This document shows, in pieces, positions 21,538 to 29,755 of a stretch of 64,000 nt of DNA (position 1 is its first letter; each line of letters opens with the position of its first letter). The notes under the pieces were generated by a model that was not told where the DNA came from, made no database searches, and saw only the letters and a list, made by a program, of their open reading frames with translations. The translations under genes and the position numbers were made by a program. Origin of the DNA: Streptococcaceae bacterium (GTDB lineage: Bacteria; Bacillota; Bacilli; Lactobacillales; Streptococcaceae); contig CABIZZ010000001.1 in NCBI GenBank assembly GCA_902363395.1, positions 868,001 to 932,000 on the forward strand, given 5' to 3'.

Positions 21538-21963
21538 ATGTTAAAATCGAATAAGCTAATTATTTTTTTAATTTCTCTACCTTTTCTGATGGTCATTGTT
21601 TTCTATTCTCTTAGTGAGCATCCTGGATACAGTGATGATGGGAATTTCGTCAGAAGTCATGAGGCTGCCATTAAGCGTGAGATCATCGCACACTTAGCCC
21701 GGGAAAAGCAGGACATAGAATCTGTTACCTTATTGCCAAATACTGCTAGAGGAGAGTATGATAATGGTGGTGATGTGAGTGGACATTACCATATCTATTT
21801 TACAGCCTACGTCAATCATAATCGCGAGCAAACGATAAGCGTAGAACTATTCTTCCCAGATGCCAGCATCCCCCCTTTCACCTTGTTTCCTCCTAACCCT
21901 TATAAAGACAAAGGCAAAAAGATGTCCAATTGGTTGATGGGGAATATTGAAGTATCGGAATAA
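21538..21963 (+). CDS. Small membrane-anchored extracytoplasmic protein, unknown
   Basis: A 141-residue protein with one N-terminal hydrophobic segment (residues 7-25, IIFLISLPFLMVIVFYSL) and a soluble outer part with beta-strand character (GHYHIYFTAYVNHNREQTISVELFF). There is no lipobox cysteine, so it is a signal-anchor protein. It starts 12 bases after the toxin gene and could be co-transcribed with the toxin-antitoxin pair. I do not recognise a family. Confidence 0.65.
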   Translation: MLKSNKLIIFLISLPFLMVIVFYSLSEHPGYSDDGNFVRSHEAAIKREIIAHLAREKQDIESVTLLPNTARGEYDNGGDVSGHYHIYFTAYVNHNREQTISVELFFPDASIPPFTLFPPNPYKDKGKKMSNWLMGNIEVSE

Positions 21964-21990
21964 ATCTCTAAATAGAAATAAGAACAAGTC

Positions 21991-22434
21991 ATGATGAATA
22001 GAATAGTAGACGAACAGATCACTCTTATTCCTTATTATAGGAATGATGACATCTCCCTTCTTTGGTATCAGGATAGTGAGGTTTGCAAACAAGTTGATAA
22101 TACTGATCAGATTTACGATCTAACAAAACTTCATAAAATGTATGATTACCTAACTTCACACGGATCTTGCTATTATATCCAATATGAGGGAGTGTTAGTT
22201 GGAGATGTGACACTTCAAGATAACTCGGAACTTTCTATAGTGATCAGTAAAGAGTATCAAAATTTACAGATCGGAAGACGATGTATTTCTGAAATGATAC
22301 AGCTGGCTAAAGAGAAAGAAATGGTTAAGGTAACTGCACAAATTTATCCTTTTAATACTCAAAGTCAAAGATTGTTTTTGGCTTTGGGATTTCAGAAAGT
22401 AGATGAAAAGTGGTATGAATATAAGTTGATTTAG
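21991..22434 (+). CDS. GNAT family N-acetyltransferase
   Basis: A 147-residue acetyltransferase of the RimJ-like type: LSIVISKEYQNLQIGRRCISE is the acetyl-CoA binding motif A, and QIYPFNTQSQRLFLALGFQKVDE the typical C-terminal motif B. The substrate is unknown. The first codons are two methionines; either may start translation. It ends the run of plus-strand accessory genes and is followed after 130 bp by a strong terminator. Confidence 0.8.
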   Translation: MMNRIVDEQITLIPYYRNDDISLLWYQDSEVCKQVDNTDQIYDLTKLHKMYDYLTSHGSCYYIQYEGVLVGDVTLQDNSELSIVISKEYQNLQIGRRCISEMIQLAKEKEMVKVTAQIYPFNTQSQRLFLALGFQKVDEKWYEYKLI

Positions 22435-22565
22435 AATAGTTGTATATCTCCATATATGTTAAGACTGTAATCTACTGTTTATAAAACAATGTTCATGAAA
22501 AATAGAGTTAAAGGATACCTACTGATACATGAACAAGAGGTTTTTTCAGAAATCTAAAAATGAAG

Positions 22566-22603
22566 AGAACACCAACAGATGATTTTTTGTTGGTGTTCTT
22601 TTT
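22566..22603. terminator. Strong terminator, end of accessory plus-strand run
   Basis: GAACACCAACA pairs with TGTTGGTGTTC, followed by a T run on the plus strand. The surrounding 22435-22715 stretch holds no other gene that I can see. Confidence 0.8.
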
Positions 22604-22715
22604 ATATGATTTTACAATCTATCACTCTGATTCATGTTTGAAACAAGTTAAACAAACAGTTGTAGGAGGACCTTCGAAGTCGAAATTTTGTACGGTTAAT
22701 GGAGGGATTTTCCCA

Positions 22716-23501
22716 CTATAATCTCTCCACAGTTTTATTTCGTATATGAATTGCAATCGGTGTGATAAGTAGGTATAGCAAGGTCAAAATGATAAAAAAT
22801 CCGATATCAGCATCCAAAAATACATAAACGATATTAAAGCCAAAATGCATGAAAATAGAATAAATCAGATTATTATATTTTTCCAAAATAATATTCATAC
22901 AAATAGTAATAGATGTAATCACAACTATATTAGAAATAATATAAGGAACGGCCCGCCAGTCCGTAAATTTTGAATCTACAACCCACAGAAGTGTATGCCA
23001 GAAACACCAGACTAGGCCTTGGTAAATAGAGGATTTTAAAAAATGATACTTTTTATTAAATTCTTCTCTCATATAACCACGCCAACCTAATTCTTCACCA
23101 GTCGGACCTGATGTAAATGATAAGAATATACTTAGTGGCAATGATACGGTTCCTAGATTGATGTAGGAGAGCATTGTTTTTTGGGTCATAAGTGAGTAGA
23201 TGAAGAGTGATAAAATACTGAGCCCAAATGTAAGACCAAATGAAGATAGAAGTGGGAGTAACGACACTTTAGCAGAGAAACACCGCTTAAGGAAAGTTGT
23301 TCTTTTCTCATCAGTCCTGAAATACTTCCATCCAAATAAAAGTAGGTATGATGGAGACCACGCGACGATATTTCGTACAATCCACATGATAACTGGTGGA
23401 ACCTTAAATACTAAACTTGCAGGAGCTGCTACGAAAATAATGAGTGCCCAAACAAGTACATAAGAACTGATGATGTATCTTTTTAAATAATTTACATTCA
23501 T
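22716..23501 (-). CDS. CPBP intramembrane metalloprotease paired with XRE regulator
   Basis: A 261-residue polytopic protein with the CPBP motifs GPTGEELGWRGYM, CFWHTLLW and FMHFGFNIVY, all with their glutamate, arginine and histidine residues intact. It begins four bases after the stop of the upstream XRE-DUF4097 gene, so the two are one operon. The pairing suggests either that the regulator controls the protease or that the protease acts on membrane signals sensed by the same system; both are inference. Its 5' end has no separate promoter. Confidence 0.83.
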   Translation of the reverse strand: MNVNYLKRYIISSYVLVWALIIFVAAPASLVFKVPPVIMWIVRNIVAWSPSYLLLFGWKYFRTDEKRTTFLKRCFSAKVSLLPLLSSFGLTFGLSILSLFIYSLMTQKTMLSYINLGTVSLPLSIFLSFTSGPTGEELGWRGYMREEFNKKYHFLKSSIYQGLVWCFWHTLLWVVDSKFTDWRAVPYIISNIVVITSITICMNIILEKYNNLIYSIFMHFGFNIVYVFLDADIGFFIILTLLYLLITPIAIHIRNKTVERL

Positions 23502-23505
23502 TTAG

Positions 23506-24393
23506 TTACCCTCTTTCTTCAGCTGTATAGATAACCAGTTCACTCTTAATACCATTTAATTCAATTATATTATCTGAATCGGGTGAATCGAATGGTTTAG
23601 TTTTTTGTCCATTTTTTTCATAATAAATGTTTGTACCAATTCCTTTGGTGACAGCAGTAAATAGGCTGTTTTCAGGAATACGAATTCTGGACGTTGCTGA
23701 AATCTGGTTAATTTCAACTTCACCGTTTAATGAATGACATAATACTTCCATATCAAGATTACAGTTTATTTTTACTTTTCCTGAAATATCTTCTAGGGTA
23801 ATACGAGATGTCTTAACGTCAAGTTCGATATTGTCACATTCTAGGGAGTGAATTTCTACAGACTCTGCACGAACCGCACATTCAATGTGACTAATATAAG
23901 GAGTTGGGATTTGCACAAAGATACTGACAGTTTCTTTAGCCGTTGCCTCTGTTACACCATTATAACGTTTTACATCTAGGTCAATTCTTTTTCTACTATC
24001 ATCAATTTTTACTTTAAAATCATTTTGAAGTGTAGGAAGAAGGTTAGATACCAGACGAACTCGAATTTTTTCTCCCTTGTATCCAGACAATACAAACTTT
24101 TCTGCGCCTCCAAATTTCATATCATAGCTCTTGATCTTATCGATATCATACTCTGTGATACTCTCAAAAAGATATTCGCTCGTCTTAAGAGTAGTTCTTT
24201 CATTACAGATTAGCTCATCGATAGAGATGTTAAATAGGTTTGAGATGGATATCATATTTTCGATATCTGGAATTCCAGCACCAGTTTCCCACTTTGTTAC
24301 AGCTTGTCTGGATACACCGATTTTTTCAGCTAAAAGTTCTTGTGACATCCCTACTTGTTTACGTATGGATTTTAATTTATCAGCAAATGTCAT
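23506..24393 (-). CDS. XRE-family regulator with C-terminal DUF4097-like beta domain
   Basis: A 295-residue protein. Residues 1-60 are a helix-turn-helix (LAEKIGVSRQAVTKWETGAG and IPDIENMISISNLFNISID). From about 80 onward repeated short strands (CAVRAESVEIHSLECDNIEL, SRITLEDISGKVKINCN, SLNGEVEINQISATSRIRI) resemble the DUF4097 repetitive beta fold, usually found on extracytoplasmic proteins. There is no membrane segment, so here it should be cytoplasmic and may sense a ligand or partner. The start has GAGGAGG upstream. The CPBP gene follows directly. Confidence 0.8.
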   Translation of the reverse strand: MTFADKLKSIRKQVGMSQELLAEKIGVSRQAVTKWETGAGIPDIENMISISNLFNISIDELICNERTTLKTSEYLFESITEYDIDKIKSYDMKFGGAEKFVLSGYKGEKIRVRLVSNLLPTLQNDFKVKIDDSRKRIDLDVKRYNGVTEATAKETVSIFVQIPTPYISHIECAVRAESVEIHSLECDNIELDVKTSRITLEDISGKVKINCNLDMEVLCHSLNGEVEINQISATSRIRIPENSLFTAVTKGIGTNIYYEKNGQKTKPFDSPDSDNIIELNGIKSELVIYTAEERG

Positions 24394-24741
24394 GTTGTAT
24401 GACCTCCTCTATATTTTATGATGTAATTTGTCATAAAGTAGCAATATGACTGATTTTAGTATAGAATAAACGATGATTACAGCACAAGCAAGTAGAAGTT
24501 GCATTCTCATTATTTTTGCTACTTTGCGTGGCATTTATCGTTTTAACGTTGATTTTTAGCATTATTTTAGTTATTTTATCATACATTCAAATTGAATGAT
24601 GAATAGAATTTAAAATAATATTTTGAAATCCCAGATAGTCTGGTAGTAATAAAAAATAGCATAAAATAATTTCTAAAAGCTATTTATTTGTAACCGTTTT
24701 TTTTGCTATAATAATACTAGATAGTAATACGGGAGTTTATT
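24394..24741. promoter_or_regulatory. Divergent intergenic region with inverted repeats
   Basis: 348 bp between the XRE gene (minus) and the nuclease gene (plus). It holds AAAGTAGCAA (24436-24445) with its complement TTGCTACTTT about 75 bases away, an AATAAACGAT/ATCGTTTT pair interleaved with it, and a 15 bp palindrome CATTCAAATTGAATG (24584-24598). A TATAAT box precedes the nuclease start. I see no convincing coding region; a 28-codon frame from 24472 has no ribosome site. Confidence 0.5.
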
Positions 24742-25761
24742 ATGGTTACAAAACGGTTTTTGAAAAATGTTATTGTTGCGATAGTCTCGATTTTTATGTC
24801 CTTGGTCGTTGTTCAAGGGGCCCAAGCTCAGCAAACTGGACTCGATTACCAAAGTCTTAATCTGCTACCTTTTACTGGTAACAAGCAGCTCGTTCTAGGT
24901 GAGTTTGATCATTTGGGTCGTGCGACCTCCGCTCATATTCAGCTGCAGGACAAGGATGAGCCAAAGAAAAAAAGAGAACCACATCTCAGCTATAATCCGG
25001 TTGGCTGGCACAATTATAAGATTGCTTATGGAAACAAGGGAAAGAAGGCCTGGTTGTTCCATAGAGGGCATTTGATCGGCTATCAGTTTAGCGGTCTGAC
25101 CAATGAAGGGAAAAATCTGGTTCCTCTAACTGCCTGGACCAATACGGGGAATTATAAAGGGACAGCGGATAGCAATGTGGAGGGCATGCTCTACTACGAG
25201 AAACGACTCGATAGCTGGCTAGCCACCCACCCCAATTATTGGCTGGACTACAAGGTGACACCTGTCTACACGGGGGATGAATTGATTCCTCGGCAGGTGG
25301 CCTTGCAATATGTAGGAATTGATCGAGATGGCAACCTTCTGCCTATCCATCTAAGTAGTCCCAAAGAGTCAGTAGATGCTTATGGAATTACCACTGTTAC
25401 CTTGGACAACTACTCTAAGAATGCGACCATTGACTATCTGAAGGGGACCGCCAAGCCATCTTTAGTACCGACAGAACCAAGTAGCCAACCTCAACCAGCC
25501 AGCCCTTCTGTAGAGACGCAACCAAGTCAAGCCCCTCAACCGAGTCAGCCAGCAGTGCCTGCACAGCCAGTTCAACCTGTAGAGCCTGCAGCACCAACTC
25601 CTCAACTAGCTCCAGTTGTTTATGTAGCCAGAAATGGGAGTGCGGATGTTTACTGGTATTCTTTGGACAGTATGCCTCGCAATACTAACTTTTCTAAGGT
25701 TGTTCAAATGTCAGAAGAGCAAGCGCTGAGTCTTGGAAAGCGGCATACAAGTAAGGAATGA
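24742..25761 (+). CDS. Secreted DNA/RNA non-specific endonuclease
   Basis: A 339-residue nuclease of the beta-beta-alpha metal (NUC1/EndA-like) class. An N-terminal signal peptide ends near GAQAQ-Q (residue 30). The active site is HRGHLIGYQFSG, with the general-base histidine, followed by NLVPLTAWTNTGNY with the metal-binding asparagine. Residues 245-295 form a proline/glutamine/serine-rich spacer, and the last 50 residues (VYVARNGSADVYWYSLDSMP) are a small domain seen on other Gram-positive nucleases. It probably degrades extracellular DNA. No sortase motif is present, so it is released or held by the C-terminal domain. A terminator follows. Confidence 0.85.
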   Translation: MVTKRFLKNVIVAIVSIFMSLVVVQGAQAQQTGLDYQSLNLLPFTGNKQLVLGEFDHLGRATSAHIQLQDKDEPKKKREPHLSYNPVGWHNYKIAYGNKGKKAWLFHRGHLIGYQFSGLTNEGKNLVPLTAWTNTGNYKGTADSNVEGMLYYEKRLDSWLATHPNYWLDYKVTPVYTGDELIPRQVALQYVGIDRDGNLLPIHLSSPKESVDAYGITTVTLDNYSKNATIDYLKGTAKPSLVPTEPSSQPQPASPSVETQPSQAPQPSQPAVPAQPVQPVEPAAPTPQLAPVVYVARNGSADVYWYSLDSMPRNTNFSKVVQMSEEQALSLGKRHTSKE

Positions 25762-25784
25762 ATATCAGTTATTTTGATAATGAG

Positions 25785-25807
25785 AAAGCCCAATCGCTGG
25801 GCTTTTT
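25785..25807 (+). terminator. Terminator after the nuclease gene
   Basis: AAAGCCCA pairs with TGGGCTTT, followed by T residues. Confidence 0.8.
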
Positions 25808-25880
25808 GTGTAGGGTAAGTACTAAATAGGAGAACTAAAATGATTGAAAATATGCTATAATAATAGGACGGAGGTAGAAT

Positions 25881-26057
25881 ATGACCTTAGATGTAGATAT
25901 AGAAAAAATGATGATTATGGGTGTGATTTTTGACAACAAAAAGGTTTTTAAGAGCGTCTGGTTTGCTCTGAGCACCAATATGATTGAAGGATGGCATCCC
26001 ACGGTAGAAGATGTGGAGCGACTGAGAGAAGAGGCCATTCTGGAGAGCTTAAACTAG
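25881..26057 (+). CDS. 58-residue protein, possibly an orphan antitoxin
   Basis: A short gene with a good ribosome site (ACGGAGGTAG) before the ATG. The product begins MTLDVDIEKMMIMGVIFDNK and ends with MIEGWHPTVEDVERLREEAI, then LESLN. The second half resembles the EG-x-P-T/S-x-E-D motif of VbhA-like antitoxins that inhibit Fic toxins, but no fic gene is next to it. The similarity is faint. It may be a leftover of a toxin-antitoxin pair or an unrelated small regulator. A TATAAT-like box (25855-25860) lies upstream. Confidence 0.55.
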   Translation: MTLDVDIEKMMIMGVIFDNKKVFKSVWFALSTNMIEGWHPTVEDVERLREEAILESLN

Positions 26058-26135
26058 AATGATCTATTTTTTAACCATAAATGTAGGTTTAATTTTCTGA
26101 GTGTATGAATAATTGCGTTAGTAAATTTTAAACAA

Positions 26136-26143
26136 TACGAATA
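26136..26143 (+). promoter_or_regulatory. Cin-box (TACGAATA), candidate SigX/ComX promoter
   Basis: An exact match to the eight-base cin-box recognised by the streptococcal competence sigma factor. It lies in non-coding DNA, on the plus strand, a few bases upstream of a standard-looking promoter. The nearest downstream features are a small hairpin transcript and, 310 bp on, the neopullulanase gene. Chance occurrence of eight bases in 64 kb is possible. Confidence 0.4.
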
Positions 26144-26147
26144 ACAC

Positions 26148-26235
26148 TTGAATTATCTAGTAAAAACTGTACAATATAATTAATAGGACCGCCCACCTCT
26201 CTTTGATGTGACAAGGCGGACATTTTGTATAAAAA
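26148..26235 (+). ncRNA. Candidate small RNA with promoter
   Basis: TTGAAT (26148-26153), a 16 bp spacer and TACAAT (26170-26175) predict a start near 26182. The transcript would open with a CCGCC...GGCGG stem loop (26190-26219) whose loop carries CACCTCTCTTTG, complementary to ribosome binding sites, followed by a short T-containing tract. No open reading frame is present. The loop resembles those of streptococcal csRNAs, but I do not see the paired TTTAAG boxes of CiaR. Confidence 0.35.
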
Positions 26236-26277
26236 TATTGAAATAACTATTTAAGAATAATTCAATAAAGATCTTAT

Positions 26278-26299
26278 AGCCCAATTGTTGGGCTTTTTG
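26278..26299 (+). terminator. Terminator upstream of the neopullulanase promoter
   Basis: AGCCCAA pairs with TTGGGCT around a short loop, followed by T residues. It is nearly the same hairpin as at 25785 and could end a transcript from 26182. Confidence 0.7.
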
Positions 26300-26351
26300 T
26301 GTTGCATTACAATCTTAAAAAGCTTGTAAACTAAAATTATCTCTCAGAATC

Positions 26352-26406
26352 TTGCAAACGTTTTTATAAAGTAGTATACTAGAAATAGTTTATGGAATCG
26401 TTTGCA
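26352..26406 (+). promoter_or_regulatory. Neopullulanase promoter with two MalR/CcpA-type operators
   Basis: TTGCAA (26352-26357), 17 bp and TATACT (26375-26380). The -35 box is part of TTGCAAACGTTTT, and a second half-palindrome AATCGTTTGCA (26396-26406) lies just downstream of the expected start. Both match the GCAAACGTTTGC core bound by LacI-family maltose and catabolite regulators. Their placement, on the -35 box and the start, implies repression. Confidence 0.7.
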
Positions 26407-26452
26407 TAAATTGGTAAATGATGAAAAGAGAGTATAGTAGGAGACAAGACAG

Positions 26453-28210
26453 ATGGAATTAACAGCGATTTATCACCGGCCTGAATCGGAGTACGCCTAT
26501 CTTTATAAGGATGGCCAGCTCCATATTCGCATCCGGACTAAGAAAGAGGATATCAAACGGATTGTCTTGCACTATGGGGATCCCTTTATTTTTATAGAGG
26601 ATCTTTATGAGGCAACTAAGGAAATGGACAAGGTGACGACAGATGACCTCTTTGATTATTGGCAAGTGTCGGTATCGGTTCGCCATGCACGGATCCAGTA
26701 CCTCTTTGAATTAGAGTCCACGGCGGGAGAGAAGGTCTTGTATGGGGATCGGGGTGTGGCAGCCTACAACAAGGAGAACCTGGACTTCGTCATGAACGGT
26801 TTTAAGCTTCCCTTTATCCATGAGATTGATGGGTGTGCTGTTCCGGATTGGGTGGCGCAGACGGTTTGGTATCAGATTTTTCCTGAGCGCTTTGCAAATG
26901 GGAATCCAGCCATCTCGCCAGAAGGAGTCCGTCCTTGGGATGCCTCTATTGCCCCTCAAGTATTAGATTTCTTTGGTGGAGATTTGCAAGGGATTATCGA
27001 TCACTTAGATTACTTGCAGGAGTTAGGGATTACAGGGCTCTACCTTTGCCCGATTTTTGAATCTCCGAGTAATCACAAGTACGATACCATTGACTATTTT
27101 GAAATTGATCGACATTTTGGTGATAAGGAGACCTTCCGCCAGCTAGTGAAAGAGGCTCACGCGCGTGGGATGAAGATCATGCTGGATGCCGTCTTTAACC
27201 ATATTGGCTATGATTCACCCCAATGGCAGGATGTGCTCAAAAACGGAGAAGATTCGGTTTACAAGGACTGGTTCCATATTAAAGAGTTCCCTGTCTCCTC
27301 AGAAAATCTGTGGAATAGTCGCGACTTGTCTTACCATGCTTTTGCCTTTGCGGGCTATATGCCCAAGCTCAATACGGCTAATCCAGAGGTGAAGGACTAT
27401 CTCTTGAAGGTTGCGACATACTGGATTGAAGAGTTTGATATCGATGCTTGGCGACTGGATGTGGCAAATGAAATCGACCATCAATTCTGGCGGGATTTTC
27501 GTAAGGCGGTCTTGGCCAAGAAGCCAGACCTCTATATTCTCGGGGAAATCTGGCATTCGTCCCAACCCTGGCTCAATGGCGATGAGTTTCATGCAGTGAT
27601 GAATTACCCCCTCTCTGAAAGTATCAAAGATTATTTCCTGCGGGGGCATAAGGAGACGCAACGCTTCATTTGGGAGATCAATAGCCAGTCGATGTACTAC
27701 AGGCAGCAGATCTCTGAGGTGATGTTTAATCTCTTGGACTCGCATGATACCGAGCGCATCCTGACGACGGCCAAAGGTGATCTTCGGTCCGTCAAGTCTG
27801 CTCTCGCCTTCCTCTATCTCCAACGCGGTACGCCATGTATTTATTATGGAACGGAGCTAGCCCTCATTGGTGGCCCCGATCCAGATTGCCGCCGTGTCAT
27901 GCCATGGGAGCGCGTGTCAGCGGACAATGATATGCTGAACTTTATGAAGGACTTGATCCAGCTACGAAAAGAAGTAGTCGGCATGATTCAGTATGGTAAG
28001 GTTAGCTTGGAAGAAGTAGAGCCGGATGTGGTGGAAGTAAAATGGAAACATGAAGGTCAGGTGCTCAAAGCCTACTTTAACCACTCGAAGAAAGACTTTT
28101 TCTTAGAAAACGGACAGGCAGATCTAATCAGTCTTGGGAGCATTTCCTATGATCGATTGATCATTCAGCCAAATGGCTTTGTTATTTATAGAGAAGATCT
28201 GAGCAAATAA
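26453..28210 (+). CDS. Neopullulanase/cyclomaltodextrinase-type alpha-glycosidase (GH13)
   Basis: A 585-residue intracellular GH13 enzyme with the N-terminal domain (1-120) typical of cyclomaltodextrinases and neopullulanases. Catalytic residues are Asp336 (WRLDVANEI), Glu365 (LGEIWH) and Asp432 (LLDSHDTERI); DAVFNHIG is conserved region I. It hydrolyses maltodextrins, cyclodextrins or pullulan to maltose or panose. It has no signal peptide. It is a single gene under a promoter with maltose/catabolite-type operators, so expression should respond to maltodextrin and glucose. Confidence 0.9.
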   Translation: MELTAIYHRPESEYAYLYKDGQLHIRIRTKKEDIKRIVLHYGDPFIFIEDLYEATKEMDKVTTDDLFDYWQVSVSVRHARIQYLFELESTAGEKVLYGDRGVAAYNKENLDFVMNGFKLPFIHEIDGCAVPDWVAQTVWYQIFPERFANGNPAISPEGVRPWDASIAPQVLDFFGGDLQGIIDHLDYLQELGITGLYLCPIFESPSNHKYDTIDYFEIDRHFGDKETFRQLVKEAHARGMKIMLDAVFNHIGYDSPQWQDVLKNGEDSVYKDWFHIKEFPVSSENLWNSRDLSYHAFAFAGYMPKLNTANPEVKDYLLKVATYWIEEFDIDAWRLDVANEIDHQFWRDFRKAVLAKKPDLYILGEIWHSSQPWLNGDEFHAVMNYPLSESIKDYFLRGHKETQRFIWEINSQSMYYRQQISEVMFNLLDSHDTERILTTAKGDLRSVKSALAFLYLQRGTPCIYYGTELALIGGPDPDCRRVMPWERVSADNDMLNFMKDLIQLRKEVVGMIQYGKVSLEEVEPDVVEVKWKHEGQVLKAYFNHSKKDFFLENGQADLISLGSISYDRLIIQPNGFVIYREDLSK

Positions 28211-28319
28211 TGCTAGATCGAATGAACGCATTTGTGTGCTATTTTCCGAAATCCTTTAGTTGTACTTTCCTCTACATAGGTGTATAATGTGTCCTTAGAT
28301 AAACAAATGAGGGTTTACT

Positions 28320-28631
28320 ATGGATTTAAAAGATTTTACAGAAAAAGAACAAGACCAAATCAAGCAAGGATTGAGCACGGCTGAGATTTCAGATAAGGAA
28401 GTGGCGAAGAAGTTGCTTGCTCTTGTTCCACAAGAATGGATTAAACGCATTCCTTTCTTTGTCAGAGGACATGCGACGACCAAGACAGTGGAGCGTGTAG
28501 CCAAGCAATACCCTGAACTCTATGCCGTTGCCAAGCGCCAAGGAGACCTTCCTGAAAAAGAACGGGAAGAATTGCGTGTCATTATGACGGAAGTCTTTGA
28601 AGAAAAGATGAACAAACATAAGATTAAATAA
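28320..28631 (+). CDS. Conserved hypothetical protein, 103 residues
   Basis: A small, highly charged, mostly helical soluble protein (MDLKDFTEKEQDQIKQGLST at the N-terminus). The central PQEWIKRIPFFVRGHATTKT stretch is the least helical and most distinctive part. I do not recognise a family or motif with known function. It has its own promoter-like region (TATAAT-like box near 28285) and a strong terminator directly after it, so it is monocistronic. Confidence 0.7.
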   Translation: MDLKDFTEKEQDQIKQGLSTAEISDKEVAKKLLALVPQEWIKRIPFFVRGHATTKTVERVAKQYPELYAVAKRQGDLPEKEREELRVIMTEVFEEKMNKHKIK

Positions 28632-28647
28632 GATTCATTATTCATTG

Positions 28648-28677
28648 AAGAGCTGGACAGTTTTCCAGCTCTTTTTT
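28648..28677 (+). terminator. Terminator after the 103-residue protein gene
   Basis: AAGAGCTGGA pairs with TCCAGCTCTT around a short loop, with a six-base T run. Confidence 0.85.
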
Positions 28678-28713
28678 GCTACTTATAAAGTTTCCTCAAT
28701 TCGTGAAAAATAG

Positions 28714-28742
28714 TTGGAGCAAAGCTAGTTTTAAACTATAAT
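28714..28742 (+). promoter_or_regulatory. Promoter of the DUF4300-like lipoprotein gene
   Basis: TTGGAG (28714-28719), a 17 bp spacer and TATAAT (28737-28742). The predicted start near 28750 lies downstream of most of the GGAGAAGG in front of the ATG at 28763, so that ATG is unlikely to be used. Confidence 0.7.
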
Positions 28743-28813
28743 ATAGGAGAAGGATTATCAATATGAAAAATTTATGGTACAAACATTTTAATCAATTGAA
28801 AAGGAACCAGTTT

Positions 28814-29701
28814 ATGAAACCATCTAAAAAAATTATGCTCCTTACTAGCTGTGCTTTGGCGCTCTTTGCTTTAGCGGCTTGTGGTAGCAACCAAAAGCAA
28901 TCCAAGGAAAAGAAGGAACCCTCAACGGTTCAGAAATCTAGTTCAGACAAGAAGCACTACAAGGGTACCTACAGCAACCTAAATAGCAAGGAAAGCGTCG
29001 AAGAAGTGAGGGCTCTCTTATCTGCTTATTTGGATCAGGAAAGTGTAGACAAGTTTCTGGGTCTAGTAACGGACTACGATAGCATCGTCGGCTCTGTTGG
29101 CTTAACGGGCGATTTTAGTTCGTTCAAAAAGACAGAATACGATGTGGAGAAGATCAGTGACTTGTGGACCAAGCAAAAGGGCGATTTTGTCGGGACCAAC
29201 TGTCGAATTAATAGCTATACCTTGCTGAAGAACCGCATCGAGATTCCTAAGATGAAATCTGATGGTGAACTCTTGTTCGTGGACAATGATGCCATTGACA
29301 AAGGGAAGATCTTCGATGAGGCAGACAAGGAAGCCTTTAACATTCTCTATTCACGGGTTCAGACAGAGGCGACAACAGATGTCAAAGTCCATGCTAAGAA
29401 GATGGAAGAGTATTTTGCCAATTTCAAATTCAATGAAAATGCCCGCATGCTTTCCGTCATCGTTCATGATAACCTAGATGGCAATACCCTATTTGTCGGG
29501 CACGTCGGTGTCTTAGTTCCTGCCAAGGACGGCTACCTCTTTGTCGAAAAGCTGACCTTTGAAGAGCCTTATCAAGCAATCAAGTTTGCGACCAAGGAAG
29601 ATGTCTACAAATACTTGGAGACCAAATACCAAGATTACACCGGTGAAGGTCTAGCTAAGCCCTTTATCATGGACAATGAAAAATGGGTTGAAACCAAATA
29701 G
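28814..29701 (+). CDS. DUF4300-like lipoprotein
   Basis: A 295-residue lipoprotein. The signal peptide MKPSKKIMLLTSCALALF ends in the lipobox LAAC, giving an acylated cysteine at residue 24, followed by a charged linker. The mature part begins YSNLNSKESVEEVRALL, which resembles DUF4300 lipoproteins of streptococci; their function is unknown. I choose the ATG at 28814 (AAGGA eight bases upstream) over the in-frame ATG at 28763, because the predicted transcription start leaves the latter without a full ribosome site. Two small membrane protein genes follow. Confidence 0.75.
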   Translation: MKPSKKIMLLTSCALALFALAACGSNQKQSKEKKEPSTVQKSSSDKKHYKGTYSNLNSKESVEEVRALLSAYLDQESVDKFLGLVTDYDSIVGSVGLTGDFSSFKKTEYDVEKISDLWTKQKGDFVGTNCRINSYTLLKNRIEIPKMKSDGELLFVDNDAIDKGKIFDEADKEAFNILYSRVQTEATTDVKVHAKKMEEYFANFKFNENARMLSVIVHDNLDGNTLFVGHVGVLVPAKDGYLFVEKLTFEEPYQAIKFATKEDVYKYLETKYQDYTGEGLAKPFIMDNEKWVETK

Positions 29702-29755
29702 AATTTCCAGCTAGTTAAGTTTGATGGGAGCTCCAGCTAAGGAAAGGAGGTAAAG

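Noticed and set aside
22635..22680. Possible further rlmD-type scar at the end of the accessory run
   Set aside because: Only short matches (TTAAACAAA and a GTAGGAGGA-like stretch) to 19040-19070; too weak to claim.
24472..24558. 28-codon frame between the XRE gene and nuclease gene
   Set aside because: No ribosome site and no promoter at a suitable distance.
26182..26260. CiaR-controlled csRNA
   Set aside because: The loop is similar, but the required paired TTTAAG direct repeat is not found upstream of the -10 box; TTTAAG-N5-TTCAAT at 26250 is downstream and only a partial match.
27299..27823. 174-residue open frame on the minus strand
   Set aside because: It is antisense to the catalytic core of the neopullulanase, whose motifs are clear.
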